DNA of 64,000 nt, taken from assembly GCF_004000865.1 (NCBI RefSeq), contig NZ_BIMB01000030.1:21875-85874 (forward strand). Reading direction: 5' to 3'. Within the stretch, counting starts at the first letter, position 1, and every line of letters begins with the position of its first letter. Both the position numbers and the translations under genes were made by a program. The notes beneath the pieces are model-generated. The model saw only the letters and a list, made by a program, of their open reading frames with translations, was not told where the DNA came from and did not search any database. The stretch is from Paenibacillus elgii NBRC 100335 (GTDB lineage: Bacteria > Bacillota > Bacilli > Paenibacillales > NBRC-103111). Shown here piece by piece: positions 8,264 through 17,096 of the stretch.

Positions 8264-9004
8264 TTACAGCGTCTGCCCGCTGTCGACCGTAATGATCTGG
8301 CCGGTCATGGCTTCCTGCTCCAAGGCGGCGCAGATCATGCGGGCGATATCCTCGGGCGTGGAAATGCGCTGCAGCAATAGCTGCGGGGCCAGCCGCTTCA
8401 TTTGCTCTTCCTTGCCGTCCCACCAACGGGTCGCGACGGCTCCGGGAACGATGCAGGAGACGCGGATATACGGCGCCAGGGCGCGCGCCAAAGATTTCGT
8501 CAGGCCGTGCACGGCCGCTTTCGATACGGCATACGGCAGCGAAGAGCCTAAACCAGTGATCCCGGCGATGCTGCCTACATTCACGATGGCTCCCTGCTTG
8601 TTGCTTTTCATGAAAGGAGCCACGGCCCTCGCGCAGAAAAACGTCCCCTTCACATTGACGCCGTAGAGCTCATCCCACACCTCATCCGTTGCCGCTTCCA
8701 GATCGTCCATCGGAATGTGCCGGGTAATCCCGGCATTATTCACGAGCAGATCCACGGTCCCGAATTGCCGGACCGCTTGATCGACCATATGCCGCACTTC
8801 CCGGTCTAGGGAGATATCGGCCTGGATCGCCACTGCTTGCCCGCCTTTGTCCTTGATGCTTTGAACCGTTACTTCCGCATCGGCAGCGGATCGCGAATAA
8901 TTCACGATAACCGCCGCCCCCCGTTCAGCCAACGCAAGACAGGCCGCTCTGCCGATGCCCGTACCTCCGCCCGTGACCAGCGCTACTTTATTCCGCAAAT
9001 TCAT
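8264..9004 (-). CDS. SDR family oxidoreductase (FabG / glucose-dehydrogenase type)
   Basis: A 246-residue classical SDR from the chosen start. TGGGTGIG lies near residue 12 (cofactor loop), NNAG follows near residue 85, the serine is in VNVGSIAG, and the catalytic YAVSK lies near residue 155. An NADP(H)-dependent ketone or alcohol reductase is the expected activity; the substrate is unknown. An in-frame ATG 60 bases upstream is less likely because the chosen ATG has AAGGAGGG nine bases before it. It is divergent from a LysR regulator, the arrangement typical of regulator and target. Confidence 0.88.
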   Translation of the reverse strand: MNLRNKVALVTGGGTGIGRAACLALAERGAAVIVNYSRSAADAEVTVQSIKDKGGQAVAIQADISLDREVRHMVDQAVRQFGTVDLLVNNAGITRHIPMDDLEAATDEVWDELYGVNVKGTFFCARAVAPFMKSNKQGAIVNVGSIAGITGLGSSLPYAVSKAAVHGLTKSLARALAPYIRVSCIVPGAVATRWWDGKEEQMKRLAPQLLLQRISTPEDIARMICAALEQEAMTGQIITVDSGQTL

Positions 9005-9133
9005 CGAAAATGCCCTCCTTATTCTTCGCTGCTTGTTATAAGTCGATTGTACGTCAGGAATCATGTTCTGTATAATTGAATTAAGTGAATACCAAGTTCA
9101 TAAAAATTGAATTCGATAACCCGAGGGATGAGA

Positions 9134-10012
9134 ATGGACCTGAAAATGCTAAAAACGTTTCAGACGATCGTGCAGCACGGCAGCTTCATCCGCGCCGCGG
9201 AAGAAATGAATTATGCCCAGTCTACTGTCACGATGCAGATGCAAAAGCTGGAATCCGATTTGGGCGTTCAGTTGATCGAGCGCGGTAAGAAAATCCGGCT
9301 AACCGAGGCGGGGCGGCTGCTCTACGAACAAAGCCTGCCGATTGTCAGAGACATGGAGCGGGTACAGCAACATATGTCCGAGCTGCAGTGGGGCATGGCG
9401 GGAAGCCTTCGTATGGGCGTGACGGAACCGACGGCAAGCTACCGGCTGCCGGCTGTTTTGAAGAGGTTTCTAACTCTCTATCCGAAGATTCGCATTGCGG
9501 TAGAGTTCGGAAGCACGCCGGCGCTGAGCGAACGGCTTCTTCAAGGCGACATCGACTTGGCCCTTTGCTCCGCGCCGGATTTGGGAGCCGAGCTCTACTT
9601 CGAGCCTTTGTTCAAAGAGCCATTTCTCGTCTTGATGCCCGAAGACCATCCGTTGGCGAAGCAGGAGGTCGTCGAACCGGATCAGATCCGGGAATACCCG
9701 CTGCTCATCACCTCAACCACCTGTCCGTATCGGCGGAAGCTTGAGATGGTCATGCAGGATGCCGGAGGCATGCCGTTAAACACGATGGAAATCGGCAGCA
9801 TGACGGCCTTGAAATATTATGTCGCCGGTGGATTAGGCGTTGCTCTGGTGCCGAAGATTACCGTGGATTCGCTGCCGGAAGGAACGACGGCCCGGGCCAT
9901 CAGCGGCGATCTCATCGAGATGACCTTCGGCCTGCTCTGCAAAACGTCGGAGGTTCCTTTGAAGCTGGCAGGGGCAAAGCTGTATCAATTTCTCAAGCAA
10001 GAGCTCCGATAG
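9134..10012 (+). CDS. LysR family transcriptional regulator
   Basis: A 292-residue LysR regulator. The N-terminal helix-turn-helix spans residues ~1-60 (FIRAAEEMNYAQSTVTMQMQKLE), followed by a linker helix and a periplasmic-binding-like effector domain (about 88-290). The ATG at 9134 is chosen over upstream ATGs because GAGGG lies six bases before it. It is divergent from the SDR gene across ~130 bp, so it probably controls that gene and itself in response to an unknown ligand. Confidence 0.9.
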   Translation: MDLKMLKTFQTIVQHGSFIRAAEEMNYAQSTVTMQMQKLESDLGVQLIERGKKIRLTEAGRLLYEQSLPIVRDMERVQQHMSELQWGMAGSLRMGVTEPTASYRLPAVLKRFLTLYPKIRIAVEFGSTPALSERLLQGDIDLALCSAPDLGAELYFEPLFKEPFLVLMPEDHPLAKQEVVEPDQIREYPLLITSTTCPYRRKLEMVMQDAGGMPLNTMEIGSMTALKYYVAGGLGVALVPKITVDSLPEGTTARAISGDLIEMTFGLLCKTSEVPLKLAGAKLYQFLKQELR

Positions 10013-10014
10013 AC

Positions 10015-10050
10015 AAAAATCAAGCCCCCGCCGTAAAAAGGCAGGAGCTT
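10015..10050 (-). terminator. Imperfect terminator downstream of coat genes
   Basis: AAGCCCCCGCC faces GGCAGGAGCTT; on the minus strand the hairpin is followed by a T-rich run. It also lies just after the LysR stop. Confidence 0.5.
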
Positions 10051-10057
10051 TCCCAAC

Positions 10058-10414
10058 TCACTGATAAGGGAACTGCGACGAATACCCGCTGAACTGCTGC
10101 TGCGCTTGCTGAAGCTTCGGCTGCTCCTCGGCCTCCAACTTGTACCATCCGTTCTGAAACATCAGGTTAAACAGGTCGCGGGCGCTTTGATGCGTTTCCG
10201 TCAAAATCTGGAGCATATCGGCATGAAGCTGCTCGTGGCTGGCCTCGCGGACGGCCACGTTAAAGTTGTCGGTCAACAATTTGCATGTGGCCAGTCCGTC
10301 ATTGAGGAAGTCGCGGTCGTTCATCTCCGGTCCTTTAACCTGTGGCAGCTGTCCGGTTTGCGGATTAGCGATTTCATTAGGGTTCTGGGCTTGCTGGCCT
10401 GGCATCGGCTGCAT
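10058..10414 (-). CDS. CotF-family spore coat protein
   Basis: A 118-residue protein with a Gln/Pro/Asn-rich N-terminus and a CotF-type helical domain (about 30-105: MNDRDFLNDGLATCKLLTDN, then a helix ending in TETHQSARDLFNLMFQNGWY). CotF-like proteins are made in the mother cell and assemble in the spore coat. It ends in a Gln/Tyr-rich tail typical of coat proteins. It lies 16 bp downstream of another small coat-like gene, probably in one sporulation-controlled transcript. No sigma-K or sigma-E promoter was confidently identified. Confidence 0.82.
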   Translation of the reverse strand: MQPMPGQQAQNPNEIANPQTGQLPQVKGPEMNDRDFLNDGLATCKLLTDNFNVAVREASHEQLHADMLQILTETHQSARDLFNLMFQNGWYKLEAEEQPKLQQAQQQFSGYSSQFPYQ

Positions 10415-10430
10415 CCTCCTTACATTTGAA

Positions 10431-10736
10431 TTATTGAGACGCCTGCTGTGACTGCTGCGGACGGGGCAGGTTGGCCATAGCTGCGGTATTGTTCACTTGC
10501 AGATGCGTAAGCAGCTTTTCATAATGGCGCTGATGCATCTGTCCGGCTTTATCGAGCGCCTGCTTGATTTGCGGGTTGGTCGCCTGCTGGGCAAAAAAAT
10601 GAAATTTCTTAAAAGCCGACAGCTCCCAAGACAGCGCGTCCTTCAGGTAAAGCAAATCTTTCGTTGTAATCACGCGCGGCGGAACGGGAATCGGCGGCTG
10701 CGTCTGCTGAGCGGGAGGGGTCATCGTCGCTGGCAT
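10431..10736 (-). CDS. Small coat-associated protein (ferritin-like / CotF-like helical fold)
   Basis: A 101-residue protein beginning MPATMTPPAQQ, with a Pro/Gln-rich head, a two-helix core (TTKDLLYLKDALSWELSAFK, then a helix ending QALDKAGQMHQRHYEKLL) and a Gln/Ser-rich tail. The core resembles short ferritin-like or CotF-partner proteins commonly paired with CotF genes in Paenibacillus. An upstream in-frame ATG (10787) is rejected because AAGGAG lies directly before the ATG at 10736. It is probably co-transcribed with the following CotF gene. A coat role is inferred from the pairing. Confidence 0.7.
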   Translation of the reverse strand: MPATMTPPAQQTQPPIPVPPRVITTKDLLYLKDALSWELSAFKKFHFFAQQATNPQIKQALDKAGQMHQRHYEKLLTHLQVNNTAAMANLPRPQQSQQASQ

Positions 10737-10860
10737 AAGCTTGCTCCTTTTCTGGTGAATTGGCGTACATGGTATAGAATGAGCCATTCAGGGACGAATA
10801 TGCTTGGCGGAAAATGGAGAGCCGACCAAGTCGGGCCGTTGAACCCTTGGCCTGTCACTC

Positions 10861-10903
10861 TAAGCCTTATAGGATCTTCCGGATCCTGTAGGGCTTATTT
10901 TTA
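10861..10903 (+). terminator. Orphan plus-strand terminator hairpin
   Basis: The arms at 10861-10877 and 10881-10897 (TAAGCCTTATAGGATC versus GGATCCTGTAGGGCTTA) pair almost fully, with G-U pairs, and are followed by TTTTTA. The nearest plus-strand gene upstream ends 850 bp away beyond two opposite-strand genes, so this does not terminate a recognised gene. Confidence 0.7.
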
Positions 10904-10977
10904 TAGCGTGAACAGACTTGGAAAATTTTTGTGTCACCTTAACTAACACAAGTGGTCAAAAAAGCTGTGAAAAACGA

Positions 10978-11005
10978 TTGATTTTTTAAGAAAAGTGAGT
11001 ATAAT
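10978..11005 (+). promoter_or_regulatory. Promoter of the peptide-transporter cluster
   Basis: TTGATT (10978-10983) and TATAAT (11000-11005) with a 16-base spacer lie in A+T-rich DNA. This is the best sigma-A promoter before the ten-gene cluster starting at 11217. Confidence 0.7.
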
Positions 11006-11216
11006 CGAAATTAACAAAAAATTTAAAAAAGAACCACTGTACCGATAATAGGTACAAAAAGGGAGGGACGGCTCATAAGCTTCCATCATCTTGAAGCCCG
11101 GGAGTGACGCGGGAAGGACCCATCTAGGATGTACGGACGGCGCTACATGAACATCTCCTTCCATGCACACAATAGCTACAATGCCGTTACTTATTTTTAC
11201 AAAAAGGGGGTAAGAG
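11006..11216 (+). promoter_or_regulatory. Long structured 5' leader of the peptide-transporter cluster
   Basis: About 205 bases lie between the predicted transcription start and the first gene. They contain a small GTACC/GGTAC hairpin (11039-11055), a CCCG/CGGG hairpin near 11099-11113, and a larger structure in which GGAAGGA (11112-11118) can pair with TCCTTCC (11156-11162). GATGT (11128-11132) can pair either with ACATC (11151-11155) or, shifted, with TACAT (11144-11148). The alternatives are mutually exclusive. It matches no riboswitch class I can recognise. Confidence 0.4.
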
Positions 11217-12230
11217 ATGGTGGTTAACTACATCCTTCGGCGAATCGTGTTTATGATTCCGGGGCTGATCGGGATTGCACTGATTACGTTTATTATCTCA
11301 AGAGTCCTGCCCGGCGACCCGGCGGTGATGCTGGCAGGCGAACAAGCCCCTCCGGCTGTAGTCGAGAAAATTCGTCAAGAGATGGGGCTGAACAATCCGC
11401 TCTACGTACAATTCGTCGATTACATCAAGCAGCTGCTGCAAGGGGATTTCGGATTAGCCTGGCATACGGGCAATACGGTGCTCGGCGATTTTGCCACACG
11501 CTTCCCCGCCACGCTGGAGCTGACCATTGCGAGCTTCATCATTGCTGTCCTCGTTGCCGTTCCTGTCGGAATTATCGCCGCTACGAAGAAAGAATCGGTC
11601 GTCGACCACATTTCACGTATTTTCTCGCTCATCGGGGCCTGTGTTCCCGTCTTCTGGCTCGGATTGATCCTCATCTCCATTTTTTATTCCAAATTAGGCT
11701 GGGCCCCGGCGCCGCTGGGCCGCATCGGCGAAGACATTAACCCGCCTACGCATGTTACCGGATTATACTTGCTCGACAGTCTGCTTTCAGGGGATTTCAT
11801 TGCTTTTCAGAAAGCGCTGTCACATCTGATTCTGCCTGCCATCTGTCTCAGTACGGGCACCATGGCGATTATCGCCCGCATGATGCGCTCCAGCATGCTG
11901 GAAGTGATCGGACAGGACTTTATCCGCACGGCCCGCGCCAAAGGGATTTACGAGCGCAGCGTCATTCTGAAGCACGCCCTCGTGAACGCGTTAATTCCTA
12001 CTTTGACCGTACTCGGCTTGCAGTTCGGCTATCTGCTGGGCGGCGCGGTCATTACCGAAACGATCTTCGCTTGGCCGGGGATCGGCGGCTATGTGACCGA
12101 ATCGATCCTGGCGACCGATTATGCGCCCATTCAAGCGTTTACACTGATCAGCGCCATTCTGTACAGCGTCATCAATTTGGCGGTGGATCTGCTTTACGGA
12201 TTCATTGATCCGAGGATTCGATACGAATAA
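11217..12230 (+). CDS. ABC transporter permease, dipeptide/oligopeptide type (DppB-like)
   Basis: A 337-residue inner-membrane permease of the peptide/nickel/opine importer class. It has the typical N-terminal RRIVFMIPGLIGIALITF helix, the conserved GDPA segment after it, six predicted membrane segments and the EAA-loop region (RTARAKGIYERSVILKHALVNALIPTL as separate helices near residues 240-265). It pairs with the DppC-like permease that starts 27 bp downstream. It is the first gene of the cluster, with GGGGG as ribosome binding site. The substrate cannot be read from the permease. Confidence 0.92.
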   Translation: MVVNYILRRIVFMIPGLIGIALITFIISRVLPGDPAVMLAGEQAPPAVVEKIRQEMGLNNPLYVQFVDYIKQLLQGDFGLAWHTGNTVLGDFATRFPATLELTIASFIIAVLVAVPVGIIAATKKESVVDHISRIFSLIGACVPVFWLGLILISIFYSKLGWAPAPLGRIGEDINPPTHVTGLYLLDSLLSGDFIAFQKALSHLILPAICLSTGTMAIIARMMRSSMLEVIGQDFIRTARAKGIYERSVILKHALVNALIPTLTVLGLQFGYLLGGAVITETIFAWPGIGGYVTESILATDYAPIQAFTLISAILYSVINLAVDLLYGFIDPRIRYE

Positions 12231-12256
12231 CTGCCGAGGAAAGGAGAGTTCGACAC

Positions 12257-13156
12257 GTGAGTAAATTTACAGCTTCCATTCCGGCTGCCAAGGCGAAGAC
12301 GCGGGAAGGCAATAAGGCGGCGGCGACGCTCAGACTGCTGCTTCGCAATCGGCTCGCCGTAATCGGCCTTGCGTTTATTGTCATCTGGTCCGTATTGGCT
12401 CTGCTCGCGCCCGCCATCGCTCCGTACGGGCCGAACGAGACCAATACGGCGGTCAAGCTGCAGGCGCCGAGCGTGGCGCATTGGTTCGGGACGGACAATT
12501 TCGGCCGGGATATCTTCAGCCGGGTGCTCTACGGAGCGCAAATCACCATTTGGTCCGGCCTGATCGCCGTTGGCATTTCCTTCTGCGTCGGCGTTCCGCT
12601 GGGCGGGATCGCCGCTTATTACGGCGGAATGCTCGGGAATATCATCATGCGAATCATGGACATGCTGCTCGCATTTCCTTCCCTGGTGTTGGCGATGGCG
12701 ATCGCCGCTTCCATGGGGCCGGGACTGACCAGCGCGATGATTGCCGTCGGTATCGTCGGCGTTCCCGAGTTCGCGCGGCTGATGCACGGACAGACCATCT
12801 CACTGCGGGAGAAAGAGTTCGTCGAAGCGGGGCGGGCCATCGGTTTGAAGGACTCCGTCATTTTGTTCCGGCACATTTTCCCCAACGCTTTGGCTCCGCT
12901 TATGGTGCGGGTGACGCTCGGCATGGGCTTCGCGATTCTGACGGCGGCCAGCCTGAACTTCCTCGGGCTTGGGGTCAAGCCGCCGACGGCGGAATGGGGC
13001 GCCATGATCTCCGAAGGCCGCGGCTACATTATTTCCGGCGACTGGTGGATCGTTACTTTTCCGGGACTAGCCATCGCCACCTCGATTCTCGGTTTTAACT
13101 TGCTTGGCGACGGTCTGCGCGACGTGCTGGACCCGCGGCTTCGCTCAAGCAAATAA
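12257..13156 (+). CDS. ABC transporter permease, dipeptide/oligopeptide type (DppC-like)
   Basis: A 299-residue second permease. The N-terminal region (NRLAVIGLAFIVIWSVLALLAP, split over one helix) and HWFGTDNFGRDIFSRVLYG are hallmarks of DppC/OppC proteins. The EAA loop appears as EFVEAGRAIGLKDSVILFRH near residues 188-207. The start is GTG with AAGGAGAG ahead. It forms a heterodimeric channel with the preceding permease, driven by the two ATPases encoded further along the cluster. Confidence 0.92.
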   Translation: MSKFTASIPAAKAKTREGNKAAATLRLLLRNRLAVIGLAFIVIWSVLALLAPAIAPYGPNETNTAVKLQAPSVAHWFGTDNFGRDIFSRVLYGAQITIWSGLIAVGISFCVGVPLGGIAAYYGGMLGNIIMRIMDMLLAFPSLVLAMAIAASMGPGLTSAMIAVGIVGVPEFARLMHGQTISLREKEFVEAGRAIGLKDSVILFRHIFPNALAPLMVRVTLGMGFAILTAASLNFLGLGVKPPTAEWGAMISEGRGYIISGDWWIVTFPGLAIATSILGFNLLGDGLRDVLDPRLRSSK

Positions 13157-13200
13157 CTTGATATGCTGGACCATCTGACAACTTTGAGGGGGAAGAACAC

Positions 13201-14790
13201 ATGAAGAAGCACCAATGGTTAGCCGGACTTGCCGCAAGCGCATTGCTTTTGACGGCCGTGGGCTGCAGCCCGAATGCGAACCAGAAGCCGGACGCCTCCG
13301 CCGCGCCGGAGCAAAGCAAGAAGGATAAGATCATCACAATCGCCTACTCGGACGGCGGCACCACTATGGACCCGGCCGAAGCGAGCGACCTGACCTCCGA
13401 CACGCTGGTCGTCGCCGCGTACGACCAATTGGTGACGTACGGGGTCAAAACCGTGGATGGCGGGCAGGTGGCCAAGACCGACGAAATCAAGCCGATGCTG
13501 GCTAAGAGCTGGACCGTATCCGACGACAAGCTGACCTACACCTTCAAGCTGCAGGAGAACGCCAAGTTCCAGAGCGGGAATCCGGTAACGGCGGATTCGG
13601 TCGCCTTCTCGCTCGACCATCTGAAAAACTCCAAAGCGGGCAGCTTCCTCTACCAATTGTCCGGCATTAAAGCTTACACCGTGAAAGACGCGCAGACGAT
13701 CACCATCCAACTGGAAAAAGAAAACCACACGTTCCTGCAAATGCTGGCACTCTATAACTTCTCCGTACTGGATGAGAAAGTGATCAAAGAGAAGGGCAAC
13801 GACTTCTTGGCCAAAAATGCAGCCGGCTCCGGTCCGTTTGCCATCGAGAAATGGGACCCGGCCTCGGAAGCCGTCATGACGGCGAACAAAAACTACTGGC
13901 AGGGCGCTCCGCAGGTGGACAAAGTGACGATGAAGTTTTTGAAGGAAGCTTCGAACCGGGTCATGCTGCTCGGCAAAGGCGATGTCGACCTCGCGATCGA
14001 GATTCCTCCGAAGGACGTCGCCGATCTGAAAAACAACGCCAACCTGACGGTCAAGTCCGATGCGAGCAACCGGATTCTGTATTTTGCGCTCAATACGACC
14101 AAGAAGCCGTTCGACAACGTGAAAGTCAGACAAGCGCTTGCTTACGCCGTTCCTTACGATCAATTGGTGCACGACGTTATGTACGATCAGGCGAAGCAGC
14201 TGAAAAGCGCGGTACCTAGTAACACGCCGGGGTACTCCGATTCCGGATTTATTTATAAGCATGACTTGGACAAAGCGAAGCAGCTGCTGAAAGAAGCGGG
14301 CTACGAGAATGGGCTCAGCTTCGACCTCACGCTTGGATCGGGCTTCCAGGACTGGGAGGACGACGCTGTCCTGATGCAGGCCGAATTCGCCAAAATCGGC
14401 GTGACGATGAACATCCAAAAGGTCGCGCGCGCCCAATTCCTGCAAATGCAAAGAGAGCGTAACCTGACGGCTTACATCTCGAAATGGACGTCCTTCGTCA
14501 ACGATCCGAGCTACCATCTGGGCTTCCTGCTGTACGGAAAAGGCACATCCAACTACGGCAACTACAAGAACGCGAAGGTCGACGAGCTGTGGGAAAAAGC
14601 CAACAACGAGCCGGATCAAGCGAAGCGCAACGAGATGTACAAGCAAGCGCAGGAGCTGATTACGGCGGACGCGCCTTGGCTGTACCTGTACGAATACAAC
14701 CGCATTGTGGGGATGAACAAAAACCTGAAGGGCTACGTGTACTACCCGGATGAGATTCTCCGCTTCTATCCGATGAGCAAGGGGCAGTAA
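13201..14790 (+). CDS. ABC transporter substrate-binding lipoprotein (SBP family 5)
   Basis: A 529-residue solute receptor anchored as a lipoprotein: signal peptide with lipobox LLTAVGC (Cys ~22), then the family 5 signature region (SWTVSDDKLTYTFKLQENAKF, about residues 101-121, followed by D-S-V-AFSLDHLKN). These proteins capture peptides, opines, nickel chelates or related amides outside the membrane and deliver them to DppBC-type permeases. It sits between the permeases and an M20 hydrolase, so the ligand is probably an amide-containing small molecule cleaved after uptake. Confidence 0.93.
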   Translation: MKKHQWLAGLAASALLLTAVGCSPNANQKPDASAAPEQSKKDKIITIAYSDGGTTMDPAEASDLTSDTLVVAAYDQLVTYGVKTVDGGQVAKTDEIKPMLAKSWTVSDDKLTYTFKLQENAKFQSGNPVTADSVAFSLDHLKNSKAGSFLYQLSGIKAYTVKDAQTITIQLEKENHTFLQMLALYNFSVLDEKVIKEKGNDFLAKNAAGSGPFAIEKWDPASEAVMTANKNYWQGAPQVDKVTMKFLKEASNRVMLLGKGDVDLAIEIPPKDVADLKNNANLTVKSDASNRILYFALNTTKKPFDNVKVRQALAYAVPYDQLVHDVMYDQAKQLKSAVPSNTPGYSDSGFIYKHDLDKAKQLLKEAGYENGLSFDLTLGSGFQDWEDDAVLMQAEFAKIGVTMNIQKVARAQFLQMQRERNLTAYISKWTSFVNDPSYHLGFLLYGKGTSNYGNYKNAKVDELWEKANNEPDQAKRNEMYKQAQELITADAPWLYLYEYNRIVGMNKNLKGYVYYPDEILRFYPMSKGQ

Positions 14791-14820
14791 CAGTTCCAGG
14801 CAGAAGGGAAGGCTAAAGCG

Positions 14821-16080
14821 ATGGATTGGAAAAAGAAGGTATTGGAAGAAATCGATAAACGTCAGGACGAGCTTATAGACTTGTGCTGTAAATTGATTCA
14901 ATTTCCAAGCGAAGATCCGCCGGGGGATACCCGCGACATCAGCAAGTTCATTACCGACTATTTAAAGGAAGCTGGAATCGAGACGGCCGCGCACGAGTCG
15001 GAGCAGCATATGTTCAATCTGCTGTCCACCGTGGGGACGAAGAGCGACAAGCATTTGCTCTTCTGCGGGCATACCGATGTCGTACCGGCGGGCGATTTGT
15101 CCCGCTGGGACTTCCCTCCCTTTGCCGGGGAGGTGAAGGACGGCTACATTCTCGGCCGCGGCGCTTCGGACATGAAATGCGGCTTGGGCGGACTGATCTT
15201 CGTCGCCGCATTATTGAAACGTCTCGGCGTGCCGCTGGCGGGGGAGCTCTCCTTATTTATCGTGCCGGATGAGGAAACCGGAGGACACTTCGGCGTGCCG
15301 TGGGTGCTGGAGCGGGGCTTGATTACAGGGACGGCGGCGGTCATCGCCGAGCCGTCCTCTCCGGAGCATCCGACCATCGGTCAAAAAGGCAGCGCCTGGT
15401 TCGAATTTACGGTTGAGGGAACGCCGGGCCACGGTAGCCTGTCGCCGTTCAAGGGCGATAGCGCGATTGTCAAGGCGGCCAAAGCGATCGAGGTGCTGCA
15501 GCGGCTGACGGACATGAAGCCGAACATTCCCGAGGAAATGCGCGAAATTATCGAGATTTCGAAGAACTATGTCCGTGAGCGGGAAAAGACCGATGTCAGC
15601 GCCGTCTACGATCACGTGACGGTCAATATCGGAACGATTCACGGCGGGACGAAGGCAAACGTGGTCGCAGACCGCTGCACGATCGAGGTCGACTCGCGCG
15701 TGCCATTCGGCATCGACTACCGCGATGTATTGAACGAAGCGAAGCGTCTGCTGCTTGAAGTCGGGATCGACGCCGAGCTGAAACCGATCGGCTTCCGGGG
15801 CAATGCGAACTGGACGCCTTCGACGGAGGAGATCGTGCGTTACTTGGTCGAAAGCATCACCCATGTCAGTGGAAAGGAAGCTTACGGCGTGCTGCAATGG
15901 GCGTCGAGCGATGCCCGCCACTTCCGCAACCATGGGATTCCGGTGCTGCAGTACGGGCCGGCGGAGCTGTCCACGATCCATAACTTCAACGAGCGCGCGC
16001 CGGTTTGGCAAGTCGTTCAAGCGGCCAAAGTGTACGCGCTGACCGCGCTCAAATATTTGGGCACGACCGGCGGCAACTGA
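14821..16080 (+). CDS. M20 family metallohydrolase (ArgE/DapE/ACY1-like)
   Basis: A 419-residue zinc-dependent amidase or peptidase. Metal and catalytic residues are visible: H84 and D86 in CGHTDVVPAGD, D117 in GRGASDMKCG, catalytic E151 and E152 in PDEETGG. The dimerisation (lid) domain spans ~190-305 (GTPGHGSLSPFKGDSA). Family members remove N-acyl groups from amino acids or cleave dipeptides. Its place inside the importer cluster suggests intracellular hydrolysis of the imported compound. The start is ATG after AGGGAAGG. Confidence 0.9.
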   Translation: MDWKKKVLEEIDKRQDELIDLCCKLIQFPSEDPPGDTRDISKFITDYLKEAGIETAAHESEQHMFNLLSTVGTKSDKHLLFCGHTDVVPAGDLSRWDFPPFAGEVKDGYILGRGASDMKCGLGGLIFVAALLKRLGVPLAGELSLFIVPDEETGGHFGVPWVLERGLITGTAAVIAEPSSPEHPTIGQKGSAWFEFTVEGTPGHGSLSPFKGDSAIVKAAKAIEVLQRLTDMKPNIPEEMREIIEISKNYVREREKTDVSAVYDHVTVNIGTIHGGTKANVVADRCTIEVDSRVPFGIDYRDVLNEAKRLLLEVGIDAELKPIGFRGNANWTPSTEEIVRYLVESITHVSGKEAYGVLQWASSDARHFRNHGIPVLQYGPAELSTIHNFNERAPVWQVVQAAKVYALTALKYLGTTGGN

Positions 16081-16118
16081 CGGTATGACGGTAACCACCC
16101 AGAAAGGAGGACGGGGTA

Positions 16119-17096
16119 ATGAACGCTTTACTAGAGGTTCAGGGACTGCAAACGGAGTTCGTCACCCGTTCCGGCGTGGTAAGGGCGGTCGACGGGGTCG
16201 ATCTGGTGCTGCACAAGGGGGAGACCTTGGGGGTCGTCGGCGAATCGGGCTGCGGCAAAAGCGTCACCTCCATGTCGATCATGGGGCTGCTTCCCAAGGG
16301 GATCAGCCGGATTGCCGGTGGAGACATCCGGTATAACGGCCAAAGTCTCCTCTCCTTATCCGCCGCCGAGCTGCGGAAAATTCGCGGCAATAAGATGGCG
16401 ATGATTTTCCAAGAGCCGATGACCTCGCTCAACCCGGTGTTCAAGATCGGTTCGCAAATTGCGGAGACGGTCCGCTTCCACCTCAAGCTTAGCAAGAAGG
16501 AAGCCTGGAGAAGGGCGGTCGAGATGCTGACCAAGGTAGGCATTCCCCGTCCCGAGCAGATCGCTATGGAATATCCGCATCAACTGTCGGGCGGGATGCG
16601 GCAGCGGGTCATGATCGCCATGGCGATGGCGTGCGGCCCCGAGGTGCTGATTGCCGACGAGCCGACGACCGCGCTCGATGTAACGATTCAGGCGCAAATT
16701 CTGGACCTGATGCGCGAGCTGCAGGAAGCGCAGGGGACGGCCGTGCTGCTCATTACCCACGACCTCGGCGTCGTGGCGGAGACATGCCAGCGGGTCGTGG
16801 TGATGTATGCCGGTCAGGTGGTCGAGGAAACCGACGTGAAGACGCTGTTCCGGCAGCCGAAGCATCCGTACACCCGGGGGCTGCTGGCTTCCTTGCCGCA
16901 GCTTGCGGGCGAGCAGCACCGTCTGGAGCCGATTCCGGGCAGCGTGCCGAATCCGGCGGAGATGCCGAAGGGTTGTCGGTTCGCTCCCCGCTGCGCCTTC
17001 CGGACGGATGCATGCGATACCGTGCCTCCGCAGCTGACGGAGGTCGAGGCCGGTCACAAATGCCGCTGCTTGCTCGTTCAGGAGGGACTATTATGA
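16119..17096 (+). CDS. ABC transporter ATP-binding protein (DppD-like)
   Basis: A 325-residue ATPase. Walker A is GESGCGKS (about 41-48), the signature is LSGGMRQR, and Walker B with the following loop is [12 protein letters not shown]. The C-terminal oligopeptide-transporter extension contains the cysteine cluster [15 protein letters not shown], typical of DppD/OppD and probably binding an iron-sulfur cluster or metal. The start has AGGAGG. Its stop overlaps the next gene's start by four bases (ATGA), showing translational coupling of the two ATPases. Confidence 0.93.
   Translation: MNALLEVQGLQTEFVTRSGVVRAVDGVDLVLHKGETLGVVGESGCGKSVTSMSIMGLLPKGISRIAGGDIRYNGQSLLSLSAAELRKIRGNKMAMIFQEPMTSLNPVFKIGSQIAETVRFHLKLSKKEAWRRAVEMLTKVGIPRPEQIAMEYPHQLSGGMRQRVMIAMAMACGPEVLIADEPTTALDVTIQAQILDLMRELQEAQGTAVLLITHDLGVVAETCQRVVVMYAGQVVEETDVKTLFRQPKHPYTRGLLASLPQLAGEQHRLEPIPGSVPNPAEMPKGCRFAPRCAFRTDACDTVPPQLTEVEAGHKCRCLLVQEGLL

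Noticed and set aside
10943..11170. 75-codon minus-strand frame in the importer leader
   Set aside because: Covers the promoter and structured leader; no domains and no convincing ribosome binding site.
13219..14901. Long minus-strand open frame (560 codons) opposite the substrate-binding protein
   Set aside because: It mirrors a clear lipoprotein SBP gene, has a low-complexity Val/Arg/Leu-rich translation with no domains, and lacks a ribosome binding site.
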